From the NCBI GenBank assembly GCA_002085155.1, contig NASX01000032.1:1-53257 (forward strand): a stretch of 53,257 nt of DNA. The letters are read 5' to 3'. The position numbers and the translations under genes were made by a program. Of this stretch, positions 44,757 to 53,257 are shown piece after piece (positions within the stretch are counted from its first letter, which is position 1; the number at the start of each line of letters is the position of its first letter). The notes below the pieces were generated by a model. That model saw only the letters and a program-made list of their open reading frames with translations, had not been told where the DNA came from and did not search any database. This stretch comes from Sorangiineae bacterium NIC37A_2 (GTDB lineage Bacteria > Myxococcota_A > Polyangia > Polyangiales > Polyangiaceae).

Positions 44757-45317
44757 TCAAGGGACGAATTTGTCCCTCAATTTGGGGGGATCCGCTTCCA
44801 TTGTGAGTGCGTGTATGACGGCCATACACAAATCTTCGACAGATAACCTTCCGTCGAGCACCAGGGCCTCCTCGGGAGTCGGTCGCTCGAGGGTGGCGAG
44901 CTGAGAATCGAGTAAATTAGCTCCGGCGAAATGTTCTGTTCTCGATTCAAGACGGAGGGAGAGTTCGTCTCTCGGGACGTCGAGATAGATGAAGCGGACG
45001 TCCCCCTCGGAGCTCCCCTCGGGACCGGCCAGCACCTGCCGGTACCGCCTCGTGAGCGCCGAGCAGGCGAGGATGAGCGGACCTCCTTGTGAGGTGTCAT
45101 GGGCCTCGATGAGGGAGCGGAGGCGAGCGAGCCAGGGGGCGCGATCGGCGTCGTTGAGCGGAGTGCCCGCGGCCATTTTCGCCTTCGCCTCCGCGGAGTG
45201 GTGATCGTCCGCGTCGACGAAAGGGACTCCTAAATAAGTACTGAGACGCTGCCCGAGCGTTGTCTTTCCTGCGCCGGCCGGACCCATCACCACCCACGCG
45301 CGGTACTTCTTCTTCAC
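44757..45317 (-). CDS. gntK: Gluconokinase (GntK/IdnK type)
   Basis: The 186-residue kinase phosphorylates gluconate to 6-phosphogluconate for the pentose phosphate or Entner-Doudoroff routes. It has the P-loop GPAGAGKTT, VPFVDADDHHSAEAKAKMAAGTPLNDADRAPWL (the family signature), ACSALTRRYR and the HF..ANLLDSQLATLE segment. Start ATG 45315-45317. It sits beside the LacI regulator. Confidence 0.93.
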   Translation of the reverse strand: MKKKYRAWVVMGPAGAGKTTLGQRLSTYLGVPFVDADDHHSAEAKAKMAAGTPLNDADRAPWLARLRSLIEAHDTSQGGPLILACSALTRRYRQVLAGPEGSSEGDVRFIYLDVPRDELSLRLESRTEHFAGANLLDSQLATLERPTPEEALVLDGRLSVEDLCMAVIHALTMEADPPKLRDKFVP

Positions 45318-45460
45318 GACGCCCGATCGATAGACCGACGCGCTCAGGTCGTCACCTCGGACCTTTGGCTACACCGCTTCTTGCCTCACACTCCTCTTCT
45401 GAACCGGAGCTCGTTCGCTTCCACCCCTGCTTCAGGTAGCATACCCTGAAGTACCTCGAG

Positions 45461-46465
45461 ATGACTCGCTTTCGATTTGTCGCGGTCCTTCTGATCGCAG
45501 AGCTCGCTTCCCCGGCGTGGATGGTGCCCATTGCGCGCGCCGACGAAGCCGCCGAGCTCACCGCCGCGCGCGCGAAGTTCCAGAGGGCGATCGAGCTCAA
45601 GCAAGCGGGAGATTTTGCCGGAGCGCTGAGCCTTTTCCGAGAGGTGGGTCAGTTCAAAATGACGCCTCAGGTCCGCTACCATATCGCTGGGTGTGAGGAG
45701 GGACTTGGTAAGCTCGTCGCCGCCTATGGCGGCTACGAGCTCGCGCGCGCTCAGGGACAAGACATGCCCCCGGACTTTCTGGCGGAGGTCGACGCGGCTC
45801 TCGAGCGACTCGGCGAGCGGATCCCGAAGCTCGTGATCACTCGCGGCAAAGGTGCCGCTGCTGCGAAGATCGAACTCGACGGCGTCTCGCTCGGCGCTGC
45901 TTCGATCGGGCGCGATGTGCCCGTCGATCCCGGCCCTCACGCCATCACCGCGACCGCCCCCGGATATGAAGATTACTCAGGAACCGTCGAAGCGACGGAG
46001 TCCTCGACGGTGACAGTCGTGGTCGACATGGTGCGCCTCCCGACGGTCGAACCGCCGAAGTATGAGCCGCCTCCGGAGGAGCCGCCGAAGGGCTACGGAA
46101 TCACTCCTTACATCGTCGGAGGCGTCGGACTCGGTCTCGCGACGGTGGGCGTGATCCTTCTCCCGGTCAGCCAAGCTTCGATCGGCGATGCGAACGATAT
46201 TTGTCCGGATCAGGACTGCACCGGAAAATCTGCCGCCGATCAGGCGCGGGTGCGCGACATCTTGAGCGGCGCCCAGACGACGGAGGCCGTAGGCTGGTCT
46301 CTGATCGGCGTCGGTGTTGCGGCGGTCGCCGTGGGGACGACGCTCTACTTCATCGACCCGACGCGTAAGAAACAGCCGGACGCCGCCTTCGAGCGCGGGC
46401 CGTTTGCTCTGATTCCGAGCGCCCCGCGGACCGAAGCTGGCCTCTCGCTGCGCGCAACGTTCTGA
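45461..46465 (+). CDS. Exported TPR/PEGA-like protein with membrane helices
   Basis: The 334-residue protein has a signal peptide (VAVLLIAELASPAWMVPIARA), a TPR-like helical repeat (residues 35-110, AGDFAGALSLFREVGQFKMTPQVRYHIAGCEEGLGKLVAAYGGY), a PEGA-like beta unit (IELDGVSLGAASIGRDVPVDPGPHAITATAPGYEDYSGTVE), a proline-rich spacer and two membrane helices. This layout recurs in myxobacterial envelope proteins of unknown function. The PEGA unit often contacts peptidoglycan or other surface proteins. Start ATG 45461. Confidence 0.75.
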   Translation: MTRFRFVAVLLIAELASPAWMVPIARADEAAELTAARAKFQRAIELKQAGDFAGALSLFREVGQFKMTPQVRYHIAGCEEGLGKLVAAYGGYELARAQGQDMPPDFLAEVDAALERLGERIPKLVITRGKGAAAAKIELDGVSLGAASIGRDVPVDPGPHAITATAPGYEDYSGTVEATESSTVTVVVDMVRLPTVEPPKYEPPPEEPPKGYGITPYIVGGVGLGLATVGVILLPVSQASIGDANDICPDQDCTGKSAADQARVRDILSGAQTTEAVGWSLIGVGVAAVAVGTTLYFIDPTRKKQPDAAFERGPFALIPSAPRTEAGLSLRATF

Positions 46466-46644
46466 CCCTCACTGTGCGTCGAAGGCGCTCGGGGGCCGGT
46501 AGCATGCGAGCGCTTCGCGCGAGCGAGGGTGTACCTCTGCTTCGTAGGCGAACTTCTCCGGGAGCCAGGTGTGTGCCCGGGGAGCGGCTCCGCGCTTCCG
46601 AGGGCGGTCGACGTTCAGTGGACGAGACGGCGGCGCAGGGCAGC

Positions 46645-46717
46645 GAAGCGGTCGGCGGTGAGCTCAGCTGAAGGCTCGGCTCCGCTCAGCCTTTTGTGAT
46701 GGACCGGGGCCAAAAAA
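46645..46717 (+). repeat. Interspersed repeat, copy C
   Basis: GAAGCGGTCGGCGGTGAG, then GCTGAAGGCTCGG (46668-46680) and GTGATGGACCGGGGCCA (46696-46711) with an A-run. The AAGGCT...AGCCTTTT arms can form a hairpin followed by T, so this copy may also terminate the upstream plus-strand gene. It lies 8 bp from the stop of the convergent kinase gene, matching copy A. Confidence 0.75.
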
Positions 46718-46724
46718 CGGCCGC

Positions 46725-48377
46725 TTAAAATCCCGAGTCGTAGCGCCAGTCCTTTTGAGCGGGCTGGGACGGGGTCGCGGGTTTCTGGGGCGTGGTCGGC
46801 TTTTGGGGGGCCGGAGTCGTCGCGGCGCCCGTGGCGGGCTTCTCGGGCTTCTTCGCGTCCTCTTTGTCCTCGCTCTCGGCGGCGAGACTCTCGAGGGTCG
46901 CGGGCTTCTTCGGCTCCTCGATAACGGGCGGGGGCGCGGGTTGTGCCGCAGGGCGGGTCTCGGGGACTTCAATCACACGCACCTCACGGGGAGTGTCCGT
47001 GCGACTCAAGAAGGCCTGGAACAGGATTCCTCCTGAGAGCGCGAGCGCGATCAAGCCTGCGATGCCGACAGCGCGATTGCGCGAGCGGCCCATGCCTTCG
47101 GGCAAGCCGCTCACCTCTTGGCTTCCGGTGAGCGTCCCGTAGGTCCCGCGACCGCCCCAGCCAGGAGGTCCGTCGGAGTTCACGCCCCAGGGGTTCGTGT
47201 CTCCGCCCGCTTCGGCGCGCGCGATCGCCGCTTCGAGGCGCTGTTTCTGTTCGGCGCGCCGATCACCCATCAGGTTCGTCACGAAGGTCGCGACGTCGGC
47301 GTCTGAGCTGGCTCGGAGGTGCGAGGGGAGGGCGTCGAGGGCCCTCAGCATTTCATCACAAGTCGAGAAGCGCTTGTTGCGATCCTTCTCGAGCGCACAG
47401 AGAACAATCTGCTCGAGCTCGGGCGGGTAGTCAGGGACGACCTTGCTCGGAGGCACGACGGGATCCGGCGAACAGATCGCAAACATCGTGCCGGCCTCGG
47501 ATTCCCGGCGAAATGGGTGTTTTCCGGTGGTCAGCGCGTAGAGCACGATGCCGAGCGCAAAGACATCCGCGCGTCGGTCGAGGCCTTCGCCGTTGACCTG
47601 CTCGGGAGCCATGTAGCTGACCTTGCCTTTGACTTGTCCAGCGACGGTCGCCCCTCCTCCGAGAGCCGTCGCTTTTGCGACCCCGAAGTCGACGACCTTC
47701 GTCACGCCGTCGTAAGTGACGAGCAAGTTTTGCGGCGAAACGTCGCGATGGACGAGGCCGACGGATTGACCTTTGTCGTCCTTCAGCTCGTGCGCGGCGT
47801 GGAGGCCCGCGCAGGCGTTGATGGTGATACGTGTCGCTACCTTGTGGGGAATTCCGCCGACGGGCTTCGCCGCCTTCATGAGTTGATTCAGGGGGACACC
47901 CTCAATCCACTCCATGACGAGGTAGAGCACGCCGTCCTGGTCGCCCAGGTCCAAAATTTCGACGGCGTTGGGATGACGAACTTGTGAGGCGAGGGACGCC
48001 TCATCGAGAAACATCTGCTCGAACTGAGCGTCGTCGCTCAGCTTCGGAAGCATCGTCTTGACCGCGACGATCTTCTGGAACTGACGAGCACCTCTCATGC
48101 GCGCCGCCCACACCTGAGCCATGCCTCCGGCAGCGATCGGTACGAGGAGTTCGTAGCGACCGAGCACGAGGCCGGCGCGGACCTCAGGAGGTCCGTCGGC
48201 GGGCAGAGCGTTCTCGTCGAGGTGCAAGCTTCCGGATCGTGGCAGACGGCCCCTAACCTCACAAGAATTTAGCGGTTCGATGCCGCTCAGGCGCGCAGAT
48301 TCCTGGTCCGCTCCCCCCGAACCACCACGAGGGGGGGCGATGTAGCCAAGAATACGCGCCAGGGCTTGTCGACTCAT
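46725..48377 (-). CDS. Ser/Thr protein kinase with C-terminal membrane anchor and tail
   Basis: The frame opens at TTG 48437, but ATG 48375-48377 (MSRQALARIL) is preferred. The kinase domain (about residues 70-340 of 550) has LGRYELLVPIAAGGMAQVWAA (glycine loop), VAVKTM (lysine), HRDVSPQNLL (catalytic loop), DFGVAKA and MAPEQ. This is the Hanks/PknB type common in myxobacteria. A single membrane helix at about 445-465 precedes a Pro/Ala/Lys/Glu-rich tail of about 85 residues that ends in DWRYDSGF. The kinase lies in the cytoplasm; the tail should lie outside. Targets unknown. Confidence 0.92.
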   Translation of the reverse strand: MSRQALARILGYIAPPRGGSGGADQESARLSGIEPLNSCEVRGRLPRSGSLHLDENALPADGPPEVRAGLVLGRYELLVPIAAGGMAQVWAARMRGARQFQKIVAVKTMLPKLSDDAQFEQMFLDEASLASQVRHPNAVEILDLGDQDGVLYLVMEWIEGVPLNQLMKAAKPVGGIPHKVATRITINACAGLHAAHELKDDKGQSVGLVHRDVSPQNLLVTYDGVTKVVDFGVAKATALGGGATVAGQVKGKVSYMAPEQVNGEGLDRRADVFALGIVLYALTTGKHPFRRESEAGTMFAICSPDPVVPPSKVVPDYPPELEQIVLCALEKDRNKRFSTCDEMLRALDALPSHLRASSDADVATFVTNLMGDRRAEQKQRLEAAIARAEAGGDTNPWGVNSDGPPGWGGRGTYGTLTGSQEVSGLPEGMGRSRNRAVGIAGLIALALSGGILFQAFLSRTDTPREVRVIEVPETRPAAQPAPPPVIEEPKKPATLESLAAESEDKEDAKKPEKPATGAATTPAPQKPTTPQKPATPSQPAQKDWRYDSGF

Positions 48378-48442
48378 GAGAGGTATTTCGTAGAGATGGA
48401 GGTCCGTCGGGGGGGCCAACTGCGCGTCATCGATCAAGACGC

Positions 48443-49210
48443 ATGAACGGTCGAAGAGTTTTCGGGGAGAATCAAAAAGAAAGGACGGGTGCGAGGCGCG
48501 GCAGGTTCGGAAGAGTGGTAGTCTCCTCCCTCACCTTGGCTTGTTTGGTTCGTCGCCCTGCCCCATTAGGATTGTTACTCTTTTTTGCGGCCAGCGCGAC
48601 CTTTGCTTGCCAAGCATGCGAAGCAAAGTCACTTCCAAGGGCGGGCGAGGAGCTCAGAGAGCATCCGAAAACTCGGATTTCCAGTGCGCTTGTTCGAGCT
48701 CCCCTCGGAGCCCGGGAGGCTCGTCCGGTGGTGGTAGCGCTCACCGCTACGGAAAAGGGCTGTGAACGCGCGGAAAGGGCGCGTGGGTCGGCGTTTTTCG
48801 TATGCCTATGGGGGCCGCCTTCCGGACCTTACGCGGAGCGGCTCCGTGAGGGATTGAAGGAGTTGAAGCGACAATTCCCGGAACATGTGGCGCCGTGGCC
48901 TGTGGTGCTCTTTGGAGAGAAAGAGCGGACGGCGGACGTGATGAACTTGGCGGCGGAAGAACCTGGGTTCTTTTCGGCGCTGGTGCTCGAGCGCGCTGAT
49001 CGAGTCCTCGTTTCGAACACTCGCCTCTATTCTTACGGGCAGAAGGGCGGGAAACGGGTGGCCTTGGTGGGGGTGCCGAAGGAAGAGGAGCTACGCGCGC
49101 GGGGCCTATCGGCCTCAGCGCATCTCGCAGTGGAGGGATTCCCCGCTTCTTCGGAGGGGCTCGCGGGAGCGTTTCGCTTCGCGCTCGTCGACGCAGATGG
49201 GCCGAAGTGA
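48443..49210 (+). CDS. Exported or membrane-associated protein of unknown function
   Basis: The 255-residue frame starts at ATG 48443. A hydrophobic segment with Cys residues (PLGLLLFFAASATFACQAC) begins only at residue 41, so a downstream start is possible. The mature portion is a single mixed alpha/beta domain with VVVALTATEKGCERAERARGSAFFVCLWGPPSGPY and VALVGVPKEEELRARG. No family is recognised. It is divergent from the Ser/Thr kinase (65 bp) and precedes the str operon by 267 bp. Confidence 0.55.
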   Translation: MNGRRVFGENQKERTGARRGRFGRVVVSSLTLACLVRRPAPLGLLLFFAASATFACQACEAKSLPRAGEELREHPKTRISSALVRAPLGAREARPVVVALTATEKGCERAERARGSAFFVCLWGPPSGPYAERLREGLKELKRQFPEHVAPWPVVLFGEKERTADVMNLAAEEPGFFSALVLERADRVLVSNTRLYSYGQKGGKRVALVGVPKEEELRARGLSASAHLAVEGFPASSEGLAGAFRFALVDADGPK

Positions 49211-49420
49211 GCTAGCCTGAGCTAGCCCGTCTGGGCGGTTCGGCTGCGCCTGGCTCGCCCTCGAGGAGGCCCGAGGAGGGCCGAGGAGCCGAGGAAGAGA
49301 AGGGCAGTTGGCGGCCGGGCGATTTCAGGCTGGTCTGATCTCGACGCTTCGGGCGGCCCTTTTCAGCGGCGCTGCGCAAAGGTACAGTTTAAATTCCCTA
49401 TTTTCTGCGAGGCTTCGAAC

Positions 49421-49448
49421 TTGACAGGGGGTTGGCCGTAAGTACCCT
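49421..49448 (+). promoter_or_regulatory. Candidate str operon promoter
   Basis: TTGACA (49421-49426), a 16-base spacer and TACCCT (49443-49448) fit a housekeeping sigma promoter, with an AT-rich stretch (49386-49404) upstream that may act as an UP element. It lies 30 bases before the rpsL ATG. Confidence 0.6.
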
Positions 49449-49477
49449 CCCGTTCCCCCGAAACGGGATACGCCCTC

Positions 49478-49876
49478 ATGCCCACTATCCAACAGCTCAT
49501 TCGATCCGGCCGGCAGCTGCAGAAAGCTCGCACCGACTCTCCTGCGCTCCGCTCGTGCCCCCAGAAGCGCGGCGTGTGCGTGCGCGTTTACACCACGACC
49601 CCGAAGAAGCCGAATTCGGCTTTGCGCAAGGTGTGTCGCGTTCGTCTCACGAACACGATGGAAGTGATTAGTTATATCCCGGGTGAAGGGCATAACCTCC
49701 AGGAGCACAGCGTTGTTCTGATCCGCGGCGGCCGCGTGAAGGACCTCCCCGGCGTTCGGTATCACGTCGTGCGCGGTACGCTCGACTCCTCCGGCGCGGC
49801 GGGCCCGAGCAGCACCAACAAGGCGACCCGGAACCGGAAGCGTTCCAAGTACGGCGTGAAGCGCCCGAAGAGCTAA
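49478..49876 (+). CDS. rpsL: 30S ribosomal protein S12
   Basis: The 132-residue protein is a near-standard S12. It keeps the decoding-site residues: K43 in [14 protein letters not shown] and K88-D89 in [13 protein letters not shown], so the common streptomycin-resistance substitutions are absent. It is the first gene of the str operon. No strong Shine-Dalgarno precedes the ATG. Confidence 0.98.
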   Translation: MPTIQQLIRSGRQLQKARTDSPALRSCPQKRGVCVRVYTTTPKKPNSALRKVCRVRLTNTMEVISYIPGEGHNLQEHSVVLIRGGRVKDLPGVRYHVVRGTLDSSGAAGPSSTNKATRNRKRSKYGVKRPKS

Positions 49877-49900
49877 CCTCTCGCGAAAGTACGAATAGTC

Positions 49901-50371
49901 ATGTCCCGCAGGCGCGAAGTCCCCAAACGAGTCATCACCCCGGACCCCAAGTACCGCGACAAGCTCGTCGCCAAGTTCGTCAATTCGCTGATGATCGGCG
50001 GAAAGAAGAGCACCGCAGAGGGAATCCTCTACGGCGCTTTCGACATCATCGAGCAGCGCTTCAAGGAGGAGCCGCTTGAGGTCTTCCGCAAGGCTCTCGA
50101 CAACGTGAAGCCGAAGCTCGAGGTGAAGAGCCGTCGTGTTGGTGGTGCGAACTACCAGGTCCCGGTCGAGGTTCGTCCGGAGCGCCGCGTCGCGCTCGGG
50201 ATGCGCTGGCTGGTGAGCTACTCGCGCTCGCGCGGTGAGAAGACGATGCGTGAGCGTCTCGCTGCCGAGATCGTCGACGCGTCGCAGCTCCGCGGCAATG
50301 CCGTGAAGAAGCGTGACGATACGCACAAGATGGCCGAGGCGAACCGCGCCTTCGCTCATTATCGTTGGTAA
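49901..50371 (+). CDS. rpsG: 30S ribosomal protein S7
   Basis: The 156-residue protein nucleates assembly of the 30S head by binding 16S rRNA. It shows [15 protein letters not shown] at the N-terminus, [42 protein letters not shown] and the closing [11 protein letters not shown]-like end. It is 24 bp after rpsL. In E. coli S7 represses its own operon by binding between rpsL and rpsG; here the unusual structured gap lies after rpsG instead. Confidence 0.98.
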   Translation: MSRRREVPKRVITPDPKYRDKLVAKFVNSLMIGGKKSTAEGILYGAFDIIEQRFKEEPLEVFRKALDNVKPKLEVKSRRVGGANYQVPVEVRPERRVALGMRWLVSYSRSRGEKTMRERLAAEIVDASQLRGNAVKKRDDTHKMAEANRAFAHYRW

Positions 50372-50785
50372 ACAGGCGCGGGCATCAAGCCCGGCCTCGA
50401 ACCCGCGAACCGAATGCTGAAGGAATAGTCCGAACGAAGAAACGATAAGGATGAACGACCTGACATAAGGATCGGGTGATGAAGACCGCGGGGACCAAGA
50501 GAGTCCCCGCCCGCGCGAAGAGCGCGGAGACGGCTGTCATCCCCCGACCCCTTCCGGGCAACCCGGTCTCCCTTGAGACCGGCGTCTCTCCAAAAAGCGG
50601 AGAAACGATACGAGGCCCCGGGAGGGGTTTCGTGCATCTTGGCCCCTAGAATCTGATGTCCCACCCCGCCTCCGCTGCACGAGAGGCAAGCTCCCCCCAC
50701 CCCGCCTCCGCTGCGCGAGGGTGAGTGAGCCCGAAAAGTTTCCGACCGAACACTCTGATCCCTACGTCCCCCGAAGTAACTCCCC
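50372..50785 (+). ncRNA. Hairpin-rich region between rpsG and fusA
   Basis: The DNA holds several perfect stem-loops on the operon transcript: GCGGGGAC-(CAAGAGA)-GTCCCCGC at 50488-50510, CGCGC-GAAGA-GCGCG at 50512-50526, and CCGGTCTC-CCTT-GAGACCGG at 50563-50582. It also contains a 56-codon open frame (50479-50649) and two copies of a C(C)ACCCCGCCTCCGCTG(C/G)-type motif at 50661 and 50697. No family of structured RNA is recognised. It may be an RNA leader for fusA, an autoregulatory site for S7 or an insertion. Confidence 0.45.
50479..50649 (+). CDS. Small open frame, doubtful
   Basis: ATG 50479 opens 56 codons with AAGGAT ten bases upstream and TAG at 50647-50649. The predicted product begins MKTAGTKRVPARAKSAET and is rich in Pro, Gly, Arg and Lys. 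Because the region is dominated by perfect hairpins, chance coding is likely. No family is recognised. Confidence 0.2.
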   Translation: MKTAGTKRVPARAKSAETAVIPRPLPGNPVSLETGVSPKSGETIRGPGRGFVHLGP

Positions 50786-50821
50786 ATGGCCACCCGTGAA
50801 ATCAGTCTCGAGCGCACCCGG
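50694..50821 (+). repeat. Upstream copy of the duplicated fusA start region
   Basis: These 128 bases match 50881-51008 at all but two positions (G50725 versus T50912, C50792 versus T50979), with an offset of 187. The unit contains the whole fusA upstream stretch, its ATG and the first 12 codons. Confidence 0.95.
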
Positions 50822-50869
50822 CTGTTTTCGTTGAGGGGTCTGGGGCAGACCCCTCCCCCAGGGAAGTGA
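50786..50869 (+). CDS. 27-codon upstream frame resembling the EF-G N-terminus
   Basis: ATG 50786-50788 lies in the upstream copy of the fusA start region and therefore has the same upstream sequence as fusA. It reads [12 protein letters not shown], matching EF-G ([12 protein letters not shown]) except for residue 3, then diverges ([15 protein letters not shown]) and stops at TGA 50867-50869. It is out of frame with fusA (offset 187). Its stop lies in the loop of the second hairpin, so it could act as a leader peptide or a decoy start. Whether it is translated is unknown. Confidence 0.45.
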   Translation: MATREISLERTRLFSLRGLGQTPPPGK

Positions 50870-50880
50870 ATTCCCTGGGG
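50834..50880 (+). promoter_or_regulatory. Two adjacent strong hairpins between the duplicated fusA starts
   Basis: AGGGGTCTG-GGG-CAGACCCCT at 50834-50854 and CCCCAGGGAA-GTGAA-TTCCCTGGGG at 50856-50880 are perfect stems of 9 and 10 base pairs. They lie in the 59-base segment that separates the two copies of the fusA start. There is no T-run after them, so they do not look like a plain terminator. They resemble REP-like repeats. Confidence 0.65.
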
Positions 50881-50972
50881 CCCCCACCCCGCCTCCGCTG
50901 CGCGAGGGTGATTGAGCCCGAAAAGTTTCCGACCGAACACTCTGATCCCTACGTCCCCCGAAGTAACTCCCC

Positions 50973-53096
<2,124 letters not shown>

Positions 53097-53157
53097 GGAT
53101 CGGACCCGCGGCAGCCAGCGACCGTTAGAGATTTAAGAAAGAGAGAATAAAGAGAAC

Positions 53158-53257
53158 ATGGCAAAAGGGAAATTCGTACGAAGCAAACCTCACTTGAACG
53201 TGGGAACGATCGGCCACATCGATCACGGCAAGACGACGTTGACGGCGGCGCTCGTGA
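53158..53257 (+). CDS. tuf: Elongation factor Tu (5' part)
   Basis: ATG 53158 begins [15 protein letters not shown], followed by the G1 loop GHIDHGKTT, clear EF-Tu. The window ends in the gene. It follows fusA by 61 bp in the usual str operon order. Confidence 0.97.
   Translation, partial: MAKGKFVRSKPHLNVGTIGHIDHGKTTLTAALV

Noticed and set aside
43585-44904. Plus-strand frame of 439 codons
   Set aside because: Antisense to the LacI regulator gene, which is complete with its helix-turn-helix.
49478-49876. Streptomycin-resistance change in S12
   Set aside because: K43 and K88 are the wild-type residues.

Overview
The window looks like chromosomal DNA of a GC-rich myxobacterium-type deltaproteobacterium (Myxococcota, perhaps Polyangiales). 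The reasons are the many lipoproteins that follow their lipobox with long Gly/Ser linkers, eukaryote-like EGF and leucine-rich-repeat modules, a Ser/Thr protein kinase beginning with a GRYELL-type glycine loop and carrying HRDVSPQN, a PEGA/TPR exported protein and a possible MYXO-CTERM-like tail at the left edge. This placement is inference from protein style, not from a marker gene search.

Layout. 1-8149 is almost entirely minus strand: small or broken exported proteins, a PEBP lipoprotein, a KTSC protein, a DUF4136 lipoprotein/outer-membrane protein pair, a GNAT acetyltransferase/MATE pump pair, a DsbA-like (FrnE) oxidoreductase, a HAD phosphatase and a ketopantoate-reductase-like protein. 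8234-15940 holds a Nif3-family protein, serine acetyltransferase, a beta-propeller lipoprotein, a Nudix/NAD kinase pair, a Yip1-like membrane protein, a cupin and a repeat-rich protein. 15962-22465 holds a sodium:solute symporter facing a hybrid histidine kinase, a class I fructose-bisphosphate aldolase and a LysR regulator divergent from an NAD(P)-binding oxidoreductase. tRNA-Arg(TCG) lies at 23716-23792, and an exact copy of its 3' end lies 205 bp further on.

24345-38781 is the most distinctive part: a set of large secreted lipoproteins (deposition-type with Cys modules, EGF+LRR, Cys-rich, propeller) interleaved with molybdenum cofactor genes (moeA, mobA, moaE, a moaC fusion, moaA). The MoaC protein carries an N-terminal domain resembling the cyanobacterial nitrate reductase associated family, which suggests that Moco synthesis here serves a nitrate reductase encoded elsewhere.

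38792-49210 holds polyphosphate kinase, an SDR, an MlaF/MlaE-like transporter pair, a LacI regulator with gluconokinase, a PEGA/TPR protein, the Ser/Thr kinase and an unknown exported protein. 49478 to the end is the str operon: rpsL, rpsG, fusA and the start of tuf. The rpsG-fusA gap is 601 bp, is full of hairpins, and contains a 128-bp duplication of the fusA start region that creates a 27-codon out-of-frame upstream reading frame with almost the same N-terminus as EF-G. Three copies of an interspersed repeat built around GTGATGGACCGGGGCCA lie at 9151, 32439 and 46645.
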